Source: Parachitinimonas caeni
Lineage (GTDB): Bacteria > Pseudomonadota > Gammaproteobacteria > Burkholderiales > Chitinimonadaceae
Reading direction: 5' to 3'
DNA length: 64,000 nucleotides
NCBI RefSeq assembly: GCF_030129945.1
Contig: NZ_JARRAF010000008.1
Span: 124,001-188,000, forward strand
This document shows, in pieces, positions 36,784 through 46,119 of this stretch. Each line of letters opens with the position of its first letter. Position 1 is the first letter of the stretch. A model generated the notes under the pieces. It was not told the DNA's origin and searched no databases. It saw only the letters and a list, made by a program, of their open reading frames with translations. The translations under genes and the position numbers were made by a program.

Positions 36784-37152
36784 TTAGACTGGCGCACTGC
36801 CCTCATACACCACAAAGTACTTGCGAACGGCTTCCACAACTTCAAAGCGACCACGGAACCCCGCTGGAATCACAGCCGCTTCACCAGGACCGATCTCGCT
36901 GAAGTTTCCGGCTTCATCGTGAATGCGTACTTTCCCTTCCAGTACACAAAAAAACTCATGCTTGTCGGCGGCAAACTGAATGCGCCAGGCACCGGGTTCG
37001 CAGCTCCAGATACCGCAACTTAAACCCGCCTGCTGGTACTGGGTCCAGGTATTGCGTTGTGGGTTGCCACTAACAAGACGCTCGCTGCGGGGGTGATCCA
37101 GCACCGGCTCGACTCGATTTTCCGAAAAGACGACTATCTTGGTTGCTGGCAT
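36784..37152 (-). CDS. Cupin domain protein (DUF861 type)
   Basis: A 122-residue single cupin. AWRIQFAADKHEFFCVLEGKVRIHDEAG is the first cupin box with the pattern E-F-x(6)-G, and FSEIGPGEAAVIPAGFRGRFEVVEAVRKYFVVYEG the second, in the style of ureidoglycine-aminohydrolase-like (cupin_3, DUF861) proteins. Full metal ligand set is not certain. It is separated from the Sel1 gene by 130 bases and lies divergent from the ETF-QO gene. The reaction cannot be named. Confidence 0.8.
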   Translation of the reverse strand: MPATKIVVFSENRVEPVLDHPRSERLVSGNPQRNTWTQYQQAGLSCGIWSCEPGAWRIQFAADKHEFFCVLEGKVRIHDEAGNFSEIGPGEAAVIPAGFRGRFEVVEAVRKYFVVYEGSAPV

Positions 37153-37325
37153 GGCATTTTCCTCGTTATGAGCACTTTGCCATTATCCCACGCCGAGCCG
37201 GGCCATATTGCAAATCAAACGCTTGTTTGACTGCCAATCCGCTTTATCGGCATCATTCAGGCGATAATTGGTAGCAAACCCGACATATATCGGGGCTCAA
37301 AACAATTCAGTGAAAGGAATAAAGC

Positions 37326-38984
37326 GTGGAACGCGAATTCATGGAATACGATGTCGTTATCGTTGGCGCCGGCCCTTCCGGCTTGAGCGCAGCGATCCGC
37401 CTGAAGCAAATGGCGGCCAAGGACGGAAAGGAAATCGGTGTCTGCGTGCTCGAAAAGGGTTCGGAGGTAGGCGCTCACATCCTGTCCGGCGCCGTCATCG
37501 ACCCCATCGCGCTCAATGAGCTGTTTCCTGACTGGAAAGAACGCGGTGCGCCGCTCAATACGCCCGTGAATGAAGATCGCTTCCTGATTCTGGAAGAAGA
37601 CGAAGCGTGGCGTATTCCCAACATGCTGTTACCGCCCCTGATGAACAACCACGGTAACTATATCGTCAGCCTTGGTAATGTCTGCCGCTGGCTGGCCCAG
37701 CAGGCGGAAGAGCTGGGCGTGGAAATCTATCCCGGTTTCGCAGCCGCCGAGGTGTTGTATCACGACGACGGCTCGGTGAAGGGGGTAGCCACCGGTGATA
37801 TGGGCATTGCCAAAGATGGCAGCCACAAGCCCGAATATGCACGGGGAATGGAGCTGCACGCCAAGTACACGCTGATTGCTGAAGGTGTTCGCGGCTCGCT
37901 GGCCAAAGAAATCCAGTCTCGCTTCAACCTGCGTGATGGCGTTGATCCACAGAAATTCGGTATTGGCCTGAAAGAGTTATGGCAAATCGACCCGGCCAAG
38001 CACAAACAAGGCCTGGTGATCCACTCCCAAGGCTGGCCACTGGGTGGCGTGGCGGGAGGCGGCTCATTCCTGTATCACCTGGAAGACAATCAGGTGGCGG
38101 TGGGCTTTGTGGTTCACCTTAACTACGCCAACCCCTGGCTATCCCCTTACGACGAGTTCCAGCGCTTCAAGACCCATCCCGCGATCCGCAGCTTCTTCGA
38201 AGGCGGCAAGCGAATCGCCTACGGTGCACGTGCCATCAACGAAGGCGGCCAGCAGTCGATTCCGAAACTGGTCTTCCCTGGCGGTGCACTGATTGGCTGC
38301 TCGGCAGGCTTTGTCAACGTGCCACGCATCAAGGGCAGCCACAATGCCATGAAGACCGGGATGCTGGCTGCCGAAGCCGCCTTCCAGGCCATCTGTGGCG
38401 AAGGCCGCAACGGCCATGACGAGCTGACAAGCTACCCTGAAGCCATGCGCAAGTCCTGGGTTTGGGATGACCTGGATAAAGTACGCAACGTCAAACCAGC
38501 CCTCACCAAGTTCGGCATGTGGGGCGGCACACTGTATGGCGGATTTGATATGTGGTGCCATTCGCTCGGCATCCGTCTGCCCTGGACTTTCCGCCACGGC
38601 AAGGCCGACCACGAATGCCTGCAACCGGCAGGCGAATGCGACAAGATCAGTTATCCCAAGCCGGATGGCGTGGTCAGCTTCGACAAGCTGTCGTCGGTTT
38701 TCATCTCGAATACCAACCATGAAGAAGACCAGCCCAGCCACCTGACGTTGAAAGATGTGTCGGTGCCGGTTGCCGTCAACTGGACCAAGTATCAGGGACC
38801 GGAGCAGCGCTTCTGCCCGGCAGGCGTGTATGAATACGTCGGTCTGAGTGAAGGTCAGCCCAAGCTGCAGATCAACGCCCAGAACTGCGTACATTGCAAA
38901 ACCTGTGACATCAAAGACCCGACTCAGAATATCAACTGGGTTGTCCCGGAAGGGGCAGGCGGACCAAACTATCCAAATATGTAA
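37326..38984 (+). CDS. Electron transfer flavoprotein-ubiquinone oxidoreductase
   Basis: ETF-QO passes electrons from acyl-CoA and other dehydrogenases, via ETF, to ubiquinone in the inner membrane. The 552-residue protein has the FAD motif [55 protein letters not shown] and, at the C-terminus, the single 4Fe-4S site with CPAGVYEY then [12 protein letters not shown]. Start GTG 37326 is preceded by GAAAGGAAT; ATG 37341 is a close alternative. The etfA/etfB genes are not in the window. A strong bidirectional terminator follows. Confidence 0.96.
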   Translation: MEREFMEYDVVIVGAGPSGLSAAIRLKQMAAKDGKEIGVCVLEKGSEVGAHILSGAVIDPIALNELFPDWKERGAPLNTPVNEDRFLILEEDEAWRIPNMLLPPLMNNHGNYIVSLGNVCRWLAQQAEELGVEIYPGFAAAEVLYHDDGSVKGVATGDMGIAKDGSHKPEYARGMELHAKYTLIAEGVRGSLAKEIQSRFNLRDGVDPQKFGIGLKELWQIDPAKHKQGLVIHSQGWPLGGVAGGGSFLYHLEDNQVAVGFVVHLNYANPWLSPYDEFQRFKTHPAIRSFFEGGKRIAYGARAINEGGQQSIPKLVFPGGALIGCSAGFVNVPRIKGSHNAMKTGMLAAEAAFQAICGEGRNGHDELTSYPEAMRKSWVWDDLDKVRNVKPALTKFGMWGGTLYGGFDMWCHSLGIRLPWTFRHGKADHECLQPAGECDKISYPKPDGVVSFDKLSSVFISNTNHEEDQPSHLTLKDVSVPVAVNWTKYQGPEQRFCPAGVYEYVGLSEGQPKLQINAQNCVHCKTCDIKDPTQNINWVVPEGAGGPNYPNM

Positions 38985-39002
38985 GGCATAGGTCAGCCGC
39001 AC

Positions 39003-39040
39003 AACGAACAACGGCGACACAAGTCGCCGTTGTTCGTTTC
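39003..39040. terminator. Bidirectional terminator between ETF-QO and isoamylase genes
   Basis: AACGAACAACGGCGAC (39003-39018) pairs with GTCGCCGTTGTTCGTT (39023-39038) as a 16-bp perfect stem with an ACAA loop. The two genes converge on it. T-tracts are short on both sides. Confidence 0.75.
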
Positions 39041-39059
39041 TTGCCTCAAACGCCCAGCA

Positions 39060-41363
39060 CTACTTGGCGATCAGTAGCAATACTCCTCTGCCGCACAGGC
39101 CATATACCGTCGATTCGCCTCCCATCAGCACTTCCTGCCCCGGCTCGCGCACCTGGGCCGGCCCTTCTGCCCAGTTACAGCTGTCGGTTACGCGATACCA
39201 GCTGCGACCCGCGCCGGGCCACGGCAACCGAAAGTCCACATTGCCACTCCAGCCGTTGTATGCAACGAAGATGGCCGCAGCCGGATCAGCCAACTCACTG
39301 CCGTCAATCCTCCAGGCCAATGCCCGGTTGTTGGTGTCAGAGAAGTAGGCGCTATCCGCAACAGAACCATCCGGCTTGAACCAGCGTAGTTGCTCCATGC
39401 CATTGCCGTTGCCATCGCCAGCCGAATAGAAATCAGCTGGGCGCAATGCCGGGTGCGCCTTGCGAAACGCCAGCATGGCCTGAGTAAAGCGATTGAACTG
39501 ACTCTGCTCGGCCGTCCAGCTCCAGCTTAGCCAGTTCGCCGAGGAGTCGAGGTTGTAAGGGTTATTGTTGCACTGAAGGGAGCGCAGATATTCATCTCCC
39601 CCCACCAACATCGGCACCCCGGCGGAGACCGCCATCAGCATTACGGCATTGCGCGCCGCCTTGCGTTGATCAGCCGCCACCCCGGCCTGATCCCAGCTAT
39701 GGTTGTGATCCTCTCCACCATCCGAGGGGCCGTATGGCCATGCCTGGGTGTTTTGCTTGCTGTTGCAGCTGTAGAGGTCTTTCAGGGTGAAGCCGTCGTG
39801 GGCGGTGATGAAATTCACCGAATGCCAGGGTTTGCGGCCATCGTCCTGGTACAAATCCGCCGAGCCTGCAACGCGCATGGCCAACTGGCCCGGCGTCACC
39901 GGCTCGACGCCCAGTTTGTTCTGGCTTTTTCGGATCGTATCCCGGTAGAGACCATTCCACTCCGCCCAACCAGACGGAAAGCCGCCCACCTGATACGAAT
40001 TACCGCCGATCGCCCACGGCTCGCCGATCAGATCCACCCCTGCCCCACCCTGCGCCGGCCGTGGCATCAGCTCACGAGCAATGCGATTCAGGGCATTGCC
40101 GGCGTCAAGCTTGTCGTAGTTAAAACAGCCATGTTCGCAGCTATTCCCCAGCACCGTGGCCAGATCAAAGCGGAAGCCATCCACGCCGAGGTTGTCGCGC
40201 CAGTGCGCCAGCGAATCGACGATCAGATCCTGCGCTACTCGATTACGGGTGTTGTAATTCCCGCCCACGCCGGTGTTGTCCCAAGGGGACTGGCGATCAT
40301 TGGTCAGGGAGTAATAGCTCGGATTATCCAACCCACGGAAGCTGAACAGGTTGTAGGTGGTCTTATCGCCAGCCGTCCAGGCCCCTCCTTCGCCCGTGTG
40401 GTTGTAGACGACGTCGATGTAAACCTTGATTCCCTGTGCGTGAAAGGCATTCACCATCTGCTTGAACTCACGACTGGGGCCGCCTGGTGACTTGTCGTAG
40501 GCGTAACGGCGATCCGGCGCAAAGTAGTTGAGAGTCATATACCCCCAATAATTGTCGTCTACGGTACTGGTTGGATAGACATCAATCGCATCGTTCTGGG
40601 TCTCCTGCACCGGCAGGAACTCCACCGCCGTCACGCCCAGCGAGGCCAAATACGCCGCCCTCATCGCAGCCCCCTTGTAAGTGCCCCGATAGGCCGCAGG
40701 AACGGCGGGATCATTCCTCGTCAGCCCCCGCACATGCGCTTCATACACCACGTCGTCCTTGAACGCTCGGATCGGCTTGCTGCCGGTCGGCGTCGCATCC
40801 GGCTTCAGTACGATGCCCTTGGGTGCAACCAATCCACTATCGACCTTGCGGTATAAAGCACCACTGGCATACGCCGTGCCACTCTGCATCGACGGCGTCA
40901 CCGGGTCGTGGCTCAGCTCCAGCGCATAGGGGTCTGTCAGCAGCTTGTTCGGGTTGAAGCGATTGCCCTGCTCATCCACATCAGAAATGAAACCGATATC
41001 TGAACCCTTGCTCCAAAGCGGGTTATAGGGCCAGTTGGGTCCCCAGGCCCGATAGCCATAGTAAACGGTACCGCTCGCCCCCAGCTTTCTCAGCATGTCG
41101 GTGGAAATGGCCGTACTCCAGACGCCATTGACATCCCGGGTCATCAACAGACGGGTGATCTCGTGCTGGCCCGTCGGCGCAGCATACAGATACAGCTCGA
41201 TACGGCTGGCACGCGACGAAAACACCTTGAAGCCGATGTTGGTCTGGCGGGCGTCATAGCGAGCGCCAAGCTGGTTGGGGTTGATGGCAGCATTGGCTGG
41301 CAGGGCGCACAGGGAAGCACCCGCCAGCAGCGCGGCAAGCAGCGCTGGGCGAAAGGGCAGCAT
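39060..41363 (-). CDS. Secreted isoamylase (glycogen/amylopectin debranching, GH13)
   Basis: A 767-residue exported alpha-1,6-glucosidase. A signal peptide ends at ALPANA, and the mature protein starts AINPNQLGARYDA, much like the extracellular isoamylase of Pseudomonas amyloderamosa. Further shared blocks are YYGYRAWGPNWPY, RFNPNKLLTDPYA, YLASLGVTAVEFLPVQETQ, VYIDVVYNHTGEGG, the nucleophile region GVDGFRFDLATVLGNSC, the acid GEPWAIGGNSYQ, and NFITAHDGFTLKDLYSCN. This makes it a secreted isoamylase rather than the cytosolic GlgX. It is alone, convergent with ETF-QO. High similarity to the named enzyme is from memory of its sequence, not a search. Confidence 0.93.
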   Translation of the reverse strand: MLPFRPALLAALLAGASLCALPANAAINPNQLGARYDARQTNIGFKVFSSRASRIELYLYAAPTGQHEITRLLMTRDVNGVWSTAISTDMLRKLGASGTVYYGYRAWGPNWPYNPLWSKGSDIGFISDVDEQGNRFNPNKLLTDPYALELSHDPVTPSMQSGTAYASGALYRKVDSGLVAPKGIVLKPDATPTGSKPIRAFKDDVVYEAHVRGLTRNDPAVPAAYRGTYKGAAMRAAYLASLGVTAVEFLPVQETQNDAIDVYPTSTVDDNYWGYMTLNYFAPDRRYAYDKSPGGPSREFKQMVNAFHAQGIKVYIDVVYNHTGEGGAWTAGDKTTYNLFSFRGLDNPSYYSLTNDRQSPWDNTGVGGNYNTRNRVAQDLIVDSLAHWRDNLGVDGFRFDLATVLGNSCEHGCFNYDKLDAGNALNRIARELMPRPAQGGAGVDLIGEPWAIGGNSYQVGGFPSGWAEWNGLYRDTIRKSQNKLGVEPVTPGQLAMRVAGSADLYQDDGRKPWHSVNFITAHDGFTLKDLYSCNSKQNTQAWPYGPSDGGEDHNHSWDQAGVAADQRKAARNAVMLMAVSAGVPMLVGGDEYLRSLQCNNNPYNLDSSANWLSWSWTAEQSQFNRFTQAMLAFRKAHPALRPADFYSAGDGNGNGMEQLRWFKPDGSVADSAYFSDTNNRALAWRIDGSELADPAAAIFVAYNGWSGNVDFRLPWPGAGRSWYRVTDSCNWAEGPAQVREPGQEVLMGGESTVYGLCGRGVLLLIAK

Positions 41364-41423
41364 GTTGTCTCCGAATCAGGAATTATTAATTTTGACGCCG
41401 TAACAGCCGGTAGGGGCCGAGAC

Positions 41424-41754
41424 CAGGCGCTGTTGACGTTTTATTTTCGGATCGCGTTTCGTCGGATTTGGGCCTGATGCAAGGCGAAAAGCGCGCCGCT
41501 TAGTGGTAAGCCACGCGGTTTCCCGCCTGGCAGTCAACACCGCAGCAGGCCTAAATCCGGCGAAACCCTCCGTCCCCGCAAGGGGGATGCCGTGGCTGTA
41601 AGCCGCTTCGCGGCAACAGCCACACAAGGCCGGGTCGATTTTTGGGGCATGGCGTCGTTAGGGTTCGCTTATTTAGCTCGTAAACCGCACTCACCCTGCC
41701 TAGCCCCAAAACTCGGCCCGGCGCGACCGAAAACAAAACGTCAACAGAGCCTAG
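41424..41754. mobile_element. MITE, group I, chimeric copy (331 bp)
   Basis: The left end is degenerate (CCAGGCGCTGTTGACGTTTT) and the right end is ACGTCAACAGAGCCTAG, closing at 41754. The left half (TTTCGTCGGATTTGGGCC..., GGTAAGCCACGCGGTTTCCC) matches the reverse complement of copy 1 at 3258. The right half (GGCGTCGTTAGGGTTCGC...GCACTCACCCTGCCTAG) is the reverse complement of the left block in copies 2 and 3. It is therefore a mosaic of two subtypes. No transposase ORF; long open frames running through it are accidental extensions of maeB. Confidence 0.85.
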
Positions 41755-41882
41755 GTGAGCCCCGATTTGTAATCCAGTTGTCCGAAACTACAGCTCACCG
41801 AAAGGGCAGGCCGAAGCGACCCGAACTTGCCGGAATGCGCCTTTGTACGGCTTTCCGCAGTATTTGGGTCAAACGTCCGGTC

Positions 41883-41888
41883 TATAAT
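41883..41888 (+). promoter_or_regulatory. Probable -10 element of maeB
   Basis: A perfect TATAAT lies 37 bases before ATG 41925. No good -35 is seen at 17 bases; TTGGGT at 41864-41869 is too close (13 bases). It lies 129 bases inside of the MITE right end. Confidence 0.45.
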
Positions 41889-41924
41889 GGCAAGCATTCT
41901 CAAAAAGGAAGGTTGGAGCCGCAG

Positions 41925-44225
41925 ATGGATGAAGAACTGCGCAAGAGCGCACTCGAATATCACCAATTTCCCAAGCCCGGCAAAATCCAGGTCGCACCGA
42001 CCAAGCCGCTGGCCTCACAACGTGATCTGGCACTAGCCTATTCCCCCGGCGTTGCTGCTGCCTGCGACGCCATCGTCGAAGACCCCCTTAACGCCTACAA
42101 GTACACCGCACGCGGCAATCTGGTCGCAGTCATCTCCAATGGCACAGCCGTGCTCGGTCTGGGCGACATCGGCCCGCTCGCCGGGAAGCCGGTCATGGAA
42201 GGCAAGGGCGTGCTGTTCAAGAAGTTTGCCGGTATCGACGTGTTTGACATCGAAGTCAACGAAAAAGACCCGGACAAGCTGATCGACATCATCTGTGCGC
42301 TGGAGCCGACCTTTGGTGGCATCAACCTCGAAGACATCAAGGCGCCAGAGTGTTTTTACATCGAGAAGAAATGCCGTGAACGGATGAAGATTCCGGTATT
42401 CCACGATGACCAGCACGGCACTGCCATCATCACTGCGGCAGCCGTTCTGAATGGCCTGCGCGTGGTCAACAAGGACATCAGCAAGGTCAAACTGGTGACC
42501 AGCGGCGCTGGCGCAGCAGCGATTGCCTGTCTTGACCTGCTGGTAAAGCTCGGCATCGACGTCGCCAACATCATCGTTTGCGACTCGAAGGGCGTCATTT
42601 ATGAAGGGCGGGAAGACCAGGCCCGCATGGACGAGTCCAAGCTGCGCTACATCAAGGACACCCCGAATCGCACCCTGAAAGATGCGATTGCCGGCGCGGA
42701 CATCTTCCTTGGTCTATCTGGCCCCAACCTCGTCTCGCAGGATATGGTGCGGTCGATGGCTGCGCACCCACTGATTCTGGCACTCGCCAACCCTGAGCCA
42801 GAAATCCTGCCCCCGCTGGCCAAAGAAGCCCGGCCAGACGCCATCGTCTGTACCGGTCGCTCCGACTATCCGAATCAGGTCAACAACGTCCTCTGCTTCC
42901 CCTTTATATTCCGGGGAGCCATGGACGTTGGGGCAACCACCATCAACGATGAAATGAAGCTGGCTTGCGTGCGGGCGATTGCCGATCTGGCCATGGCCGA
43001 GCAGTCAGACGTGGTGGCAGATGCCTACAGCGGCCAGACGCTGAAGTTCGGTCCCGAATACATCATTCCCAAGCCCTTCGATCCACGACTGATTGTCAAG
43101 ATCGCCCCTGCCGTCGCCAAAGCGGCTATGGATAGCGGTATCGCCACCCGACCAATCACCGATCTCAACGCTTATCGCGATGATCTGCTGCAATTCGTCT
43201 ACAAGTCCAACTTGTTCATGAAACCGGTATTCAGCGCGGCCAAGCAGTCGAAGAAGCGGGTGGTCTACGCCGAAGGTGAAGACGAGCGCGTCCTGCATGC
43301 CGTTCAGGAAGTGGTAGACCAAGGCCTGGCCTTCCCCATCCTGATCGGTCGCCCCAATGTCATCAATATGCGCATTGAGAAACTGGGCCTGCGCATCCGC
43401 CCGGGGGTCGATTTCGAGCTGGTCAACAACGAATATGACCCGCGCTACCGCGAATACTGGACGCTCTACCAGCAACTGATGGCGCGCCGTGGCGTATCGC
43501 AGGAATTCGCCAAGCGCGAAGTCCGCCGCAAGACCACGCTGATTGGCGCGCTGATGATCCGCCGTGGCGAAGCCGATGCCATGATCTGCGGCACCTATGG
43601 CCACTATCACTCGCATCTGGACTTCGTGGAGCAGGTGCTTGGCCGCAAACCCGGCACCAACACCTGGGGAGCGATGAATGCGCTGATGCTGCCCAAGGGC
43701 AATGTCTTCATCACCGACACTTACGTCAATCAGGACCCAACCGCCGAGCAACTGGCGGAAATCACCCTGATGGCCGCCAGCACGGTCCGTAACTTCGGCA
43801 TCCAGCCGAAAGTAGCGTTGCTGTCACACTCGTCGTTCGGCACGGTCGATTCACCGACCTCGCTCAAGATGCGCAAAGTGCTTGAGCTGCTGCGCGAGAT
43901 GGCGCCTGATCTTGAAGTCGATGGCGAAATGCACGGGGATGCCGCCTTGTCGTCGATTATCCGCGATCAGGTCTTCCCGAACTCCGATCTGAAAGGCGAA
44001 GCCAATGTGCTGGTCATGCCGACGCTGGATGCCGCCAATATCTCGTTCAACCTGCTCAAGGTCAGCTCGGGCGATGGCCTGACCATCGGGCCGATTCTGC
44101 TGGGTTGTGCGCGGCCGGTGCATATTGTCACCCCCACCGCCTCAGTCCGACGTCTGATCAACATGACGGCACTTGCCGCCGTCGAGGCTTCGCAACTGAC
44201 CTCGCCGGTTTCCTACGAAATCTGA
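41925..44225 (+). CDS. maeB: NADP-dependent malic enzyme MaeB (malic enzyme-phosphotransacetylase hybrid)
   Basis: MaeB decarboxylates malate to pyruvate with NADP. The 766-residue protein has the malic enzyme part up to about residue 425 ([56 protein letters not shown]) and a C-terminal phosphotransacetylase-like domain, regulatory in this family ([45 protein letters not shown]). ATG 41925 is chosen for its GGAAGG/GGAG ribosome site and the family start [14 protein letters not shown]; the open frame reaches 41592 inside the MITE. A terminator follows the stop. Confidence 0.96.
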   Translation: MDEELRKSALEYHQFPKPGKIQVAPTKPLASQRDLALAYSPGVAAACDAIVEDPLNAYKYTARGNLVAVISNGTAVLGLGDIGPLAGKPVMEGKGVLFKKFAGIDVFDIEVNEKDPDKLIDIICALEPTFGGINLEDIKAPECFYIEKKCRERMKIPVFHDDQHGTAIITAAAVLNGLRVVNKDISKVKLVTSGAGAAAIACLDLLVKLGIDVANIIVCDSKGVIYEGREDQARMDESKLRYIKDTPNRTLKDAIAGADIFLGLSGPNLVSQDMVRSMAAHPLILALANPEPEILPPLAKEARPDAIVCTGRSDYPNQVNNVLCFPFIFRGAMDVGATTINDEMKLACVRAIADLAMAEQSDVVADAYSGQTLKFGPEYIIPKPFDPRLIVKIAPAVAKAAMDSGIATRPITDLNAYRDDLLQFVYKSNLFMKPVFSAAKQSKKRVVYAEGEDERVLHAVQEVVDQGLAFPILIGRPNVINMRIEKLGLRIRPGVDFELVNNEYDPRYREYWTLYQQLMARRGVSQEFAKREVRRKTTLIGALMIRRGEADAMICGTYGHYHSHLDFVEQVLGRKPGTNTWGAMNALMLPKGNVFITDTYVNQDPTAEQLAEITLMAASTVRNFGIQPKVALLSHSSFGTVDSPTSLKMRKVLELLREMAPDLEVDGEMHGDAALSSIIRDQVFPNSDLKGEANVLVMPTLDAANISFNLLKVSSGDGLTIGPILLGCARPVHIVTPTASVRRLINMTALAAVEASQLTSPVSYEI

Positions 44226-44254
44226 TCCGCAGCAGATCGTGCAATGCAGCAAAA

Positions 44255-44285
44255 ACAAACCGGGCTCAAGCCCGGTTTGTCGTTT
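44255..44285 (+). terminator. Intrinsic terminator after maeB
   Basis: ACAAACCGGGCT and AGCCCGGTTTGT form a stem (44255-44280) followed by CGTTTTCG; the left foot is A-rich. Confidence 0.8.
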
Positions 44286-44407
44286 TCGCGATAAGCCGTG
44301 CAGCCAACGCAGGCTTGCGCCATAATCGCCCGGTTTTGGTGCCGGGTCGAAACCTGCAACAGCGGACCACCCTGGCAATCTCCCCCTGTGCCAACGAGGA
44401 AATGCCC

Positions 44408-44677
44408 ATGAGTGATGACTTCAAGTCCAGCGACCCATTTGGCTTCTTCCGTAATTTGTGGAAGCCCATGGAGTCGCAGATGCAGAACTTCATGCCCCCG
44501 CTGACCGAAGAGGAGCTGGACCGACGCATCACCGAGCTCAAAACCATCGAGCACTGGCTGAATATGCAGCTGGGAATGTTGCAGATGAGCATCAAGACAC
44601 TGGAGCTGCAGAAAACCGGCCTGTCGGCCATGAAGCGGATGGACAAAGAACCGCCCGCCAAGCCGCCAGGCAAATGA
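44408..44677 (+). CDS. PhaM-like polyhydroxyalkanoate granule regulatory protein
   Basis: An 89-residue protein. DPFGFFRNLWKPMESQ followed by MPPLTEEELDRRITELKTIE, HWLNMQLGMLQMSIKTLELQ is the PhaM helical domain, which in Ralstonia eutropha binds and activates PHB synthase and links granules to DNA. This copy is short and lacks most of the long Lys/Pro/Ala-rich C-terminal tail used for DNA binding; only MKRMDKEPPAKPPGK remains. ATG 44408 is chosen over ATG 44402 because GAGGAA lies 6-7 bases upstream of it. No PHA synthase gene is in the window. Confidence 0.8.
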   Translation: MSDDFKSSDPFGFFRNLWKPMESQMQNFMPPLTEEELDRRITELKTIEHWLNMQLGMLQMSIKTLELQKTGLSAMKRMDKEPPAKPPGK

Positions 44678-44762
44678 ACGCCGTGAGTCGGCCAGCATCC
44701 TTCAGGCGCTGAAGAACCCGCCTATCTCCAAGACTGATCAGGGTTCTGAAGCATGCCAGCTG

Positions 44763-44838
44763 CCGCAATACATTGCGGAAGACAGATCGGCCGGACTTTT
44801 TGACGTTTTTAATCTACGGGCGAACAGCCCGGTTTTTT
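44763..44838 (+). terminator. Hairpins and T-tract after the phaM-like gene
   Basis: CCGCAAT/ATTGCGG (44763-44778) forms a tight hairpin, and CGGGC/GCCCG (44817-44831) with a GAACA loop is followed by TTTTTT, a small intrinsic terminator just before the next gene. Confidence 0.5.
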
Positions 44839-44890
44839 CAATCACGTTTTTACCTTGATCAAGACAGATCGAATTACAGGAGAATCCGTC

Positions 44891-45934
44891 GTGCGACAAC
44901 TTCTGATCGCCAGCCTGACAAGCGCCGCCTTGCTCGCCATCCCTGCCCACGCTGCCAAGAAGCAGCCCGCCGCTGCGCCGGCAGCTCAGCCTGCCAAGGC
45001 TCCGCAGATTGAAATGTCGCTGAAGGATATGACACCGCTGTTCATCGACTTCTACGATGCGGCGACAACCCCCGTAGTAGTACCGTCACCGCCAGCCGCC
45101 CCCAAGCCACCGGCAACCGCATCAGCACCCGCACCAACACCGGCGCCGCCTGCAGCACCGGTCAAAGCCATGCCCAACGCTGAACAACGCTTCAATGCCT
45201 GGAAGAAGTACTACAACTTCACCGTGCAAGAAAACGACGAAGCCCTGCGCAAAGAGCTTGACGCCAAGTTCGATCGTTACGCCGCAGTCATGAAGCAGAT
45301 TGAAGGCGGCTACGACACCATGGAGCCAAAGCCCGACGCCCTGAACACGGCACTGGCTGCGCAATATCTGCCAGAAAAAGGCATGTCGATTGGCTTTGTC
45401 ACCTACGTTGGCCTGTTCGAAGGCAAGGTGATGTCGAAGATCGAAGAAGGCAAGCAGAAGATCTACCTGCCGCTTGAAGTCACGCCCGAACAGCGCGCAC
45501 TGCCTCTGGCCCGTATCCTGGCTGACAATATGCAGAACACCATCGTCGCCTGGCCTAATGGCAACCCACGCAATCTGGCCGAGTGGGTAGTGGCCGAAGG
45601 CGTGAAGGCGCACGTCTTGCAGAATGTCGTACCCGGCAAGACCCAGGCTGAATACATGGATGTACCGGCAGACTGGTTGGCCAATGCCCAAGGGAAACAG
45701 GCAGACATCTTCAAGGAAATGGTGCCCCTGCTGAAAGATAGCGGCGCTACCATCGAGACCTATCGTAAGGACAAGCTGAACGAAGCCCGTCTGGCAGGCT
45801 GGGTTGCGGTTGAAGCATTCCTGAAGAAGAAGGCCCGCCTGGCAGACATGATCCGTCAGAGCCCTGCCGACATCATCCGCCTGACCGATATGGCGCTGTT
45901 ACGTGGCGCCGTACAGGCCAACAAGAAGAAGTAA
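44891..45934 (+). CDS. Exported hypothetical protein with Pro/Ala-rich linker
   Basis: A 347-residue protein. GTG 44891 with ACAGGAG 8 bases upstream gives a clear signal peptide (MRQLLIASLTSAALLAIPAHA). Residues 22-105 contain a low-complexity Ala/Pro/Lys segment flanking SLKDMTPLFIDFYDAAT. The rest is a helical domain (AEQRFNAWKKYYNFTVQENDEALRKELDAKFDRYAAVMKQIEGG..., ending KKKARLADMIRQSPADIIRLTDMALLRGAVQANKKK). I do not recognise the family. It lies between the phaM-like gene and flhB, with 185 bases to the latter, and need not be flagellar. Confidence 0.65.
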   Translation: MRQLLIASLTSAALLAIPAHAAKKQPAAAPAAQPAKAPQIEMSLKDMTPLFIDFYDAATTPVVVPSPPAAPKPPATASAPAPTPAPPAAPVKAMPNAEQRFNAWKKYYNFTVQENDEALRKELDAKFDRYAAVMKQIEGGYDTMEPKPDALNTALAAQYLPEKGMSIGFVTYVGLFEGKVMSKIEEGKQKIYLPLEVTPEQRALPLARILADNMQNTIVAWPNGNPRNLAEWVVAEGVKAHVLQNVVPGKTQAEYMDVPADWLANAQGKQADIFKEMVPLLKDSGATIETYRKDKLNEARLAGWVAVEAFLKKKARLADMIRQSPADIIRLTDMALLRGAVQANKKK

Positions 45935-46119
45935 TCACCTCGACTGGCCGGTAACTGGCGCAACGGTGCCCCTGACACCGCACTGCGCCAGCTTTCGGTC
46001 TAGTTTGAAGTAATCGCCCCGCAGCGAGACAGCCGTCTCGCCCGCGGCCGGGTGCAGCCCGGATTCCCCTCCTTCGACGTACCCAGCAGTTTTCAGTCAG
46101 CCTCCCAAAGGGAAATGCC

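Noticed and set aside
41592-41924. In-frame N-terminal extension of maeB through the MITE
   Set aside because: The extension consists of translated MITE sequence; a ribosome site and the family start lie at 41925.
43005-43751. 248-codon minus-strand ORF inside maeB
   Set aside because: Antisense shadow of the phosphotransacetylase-like domain.
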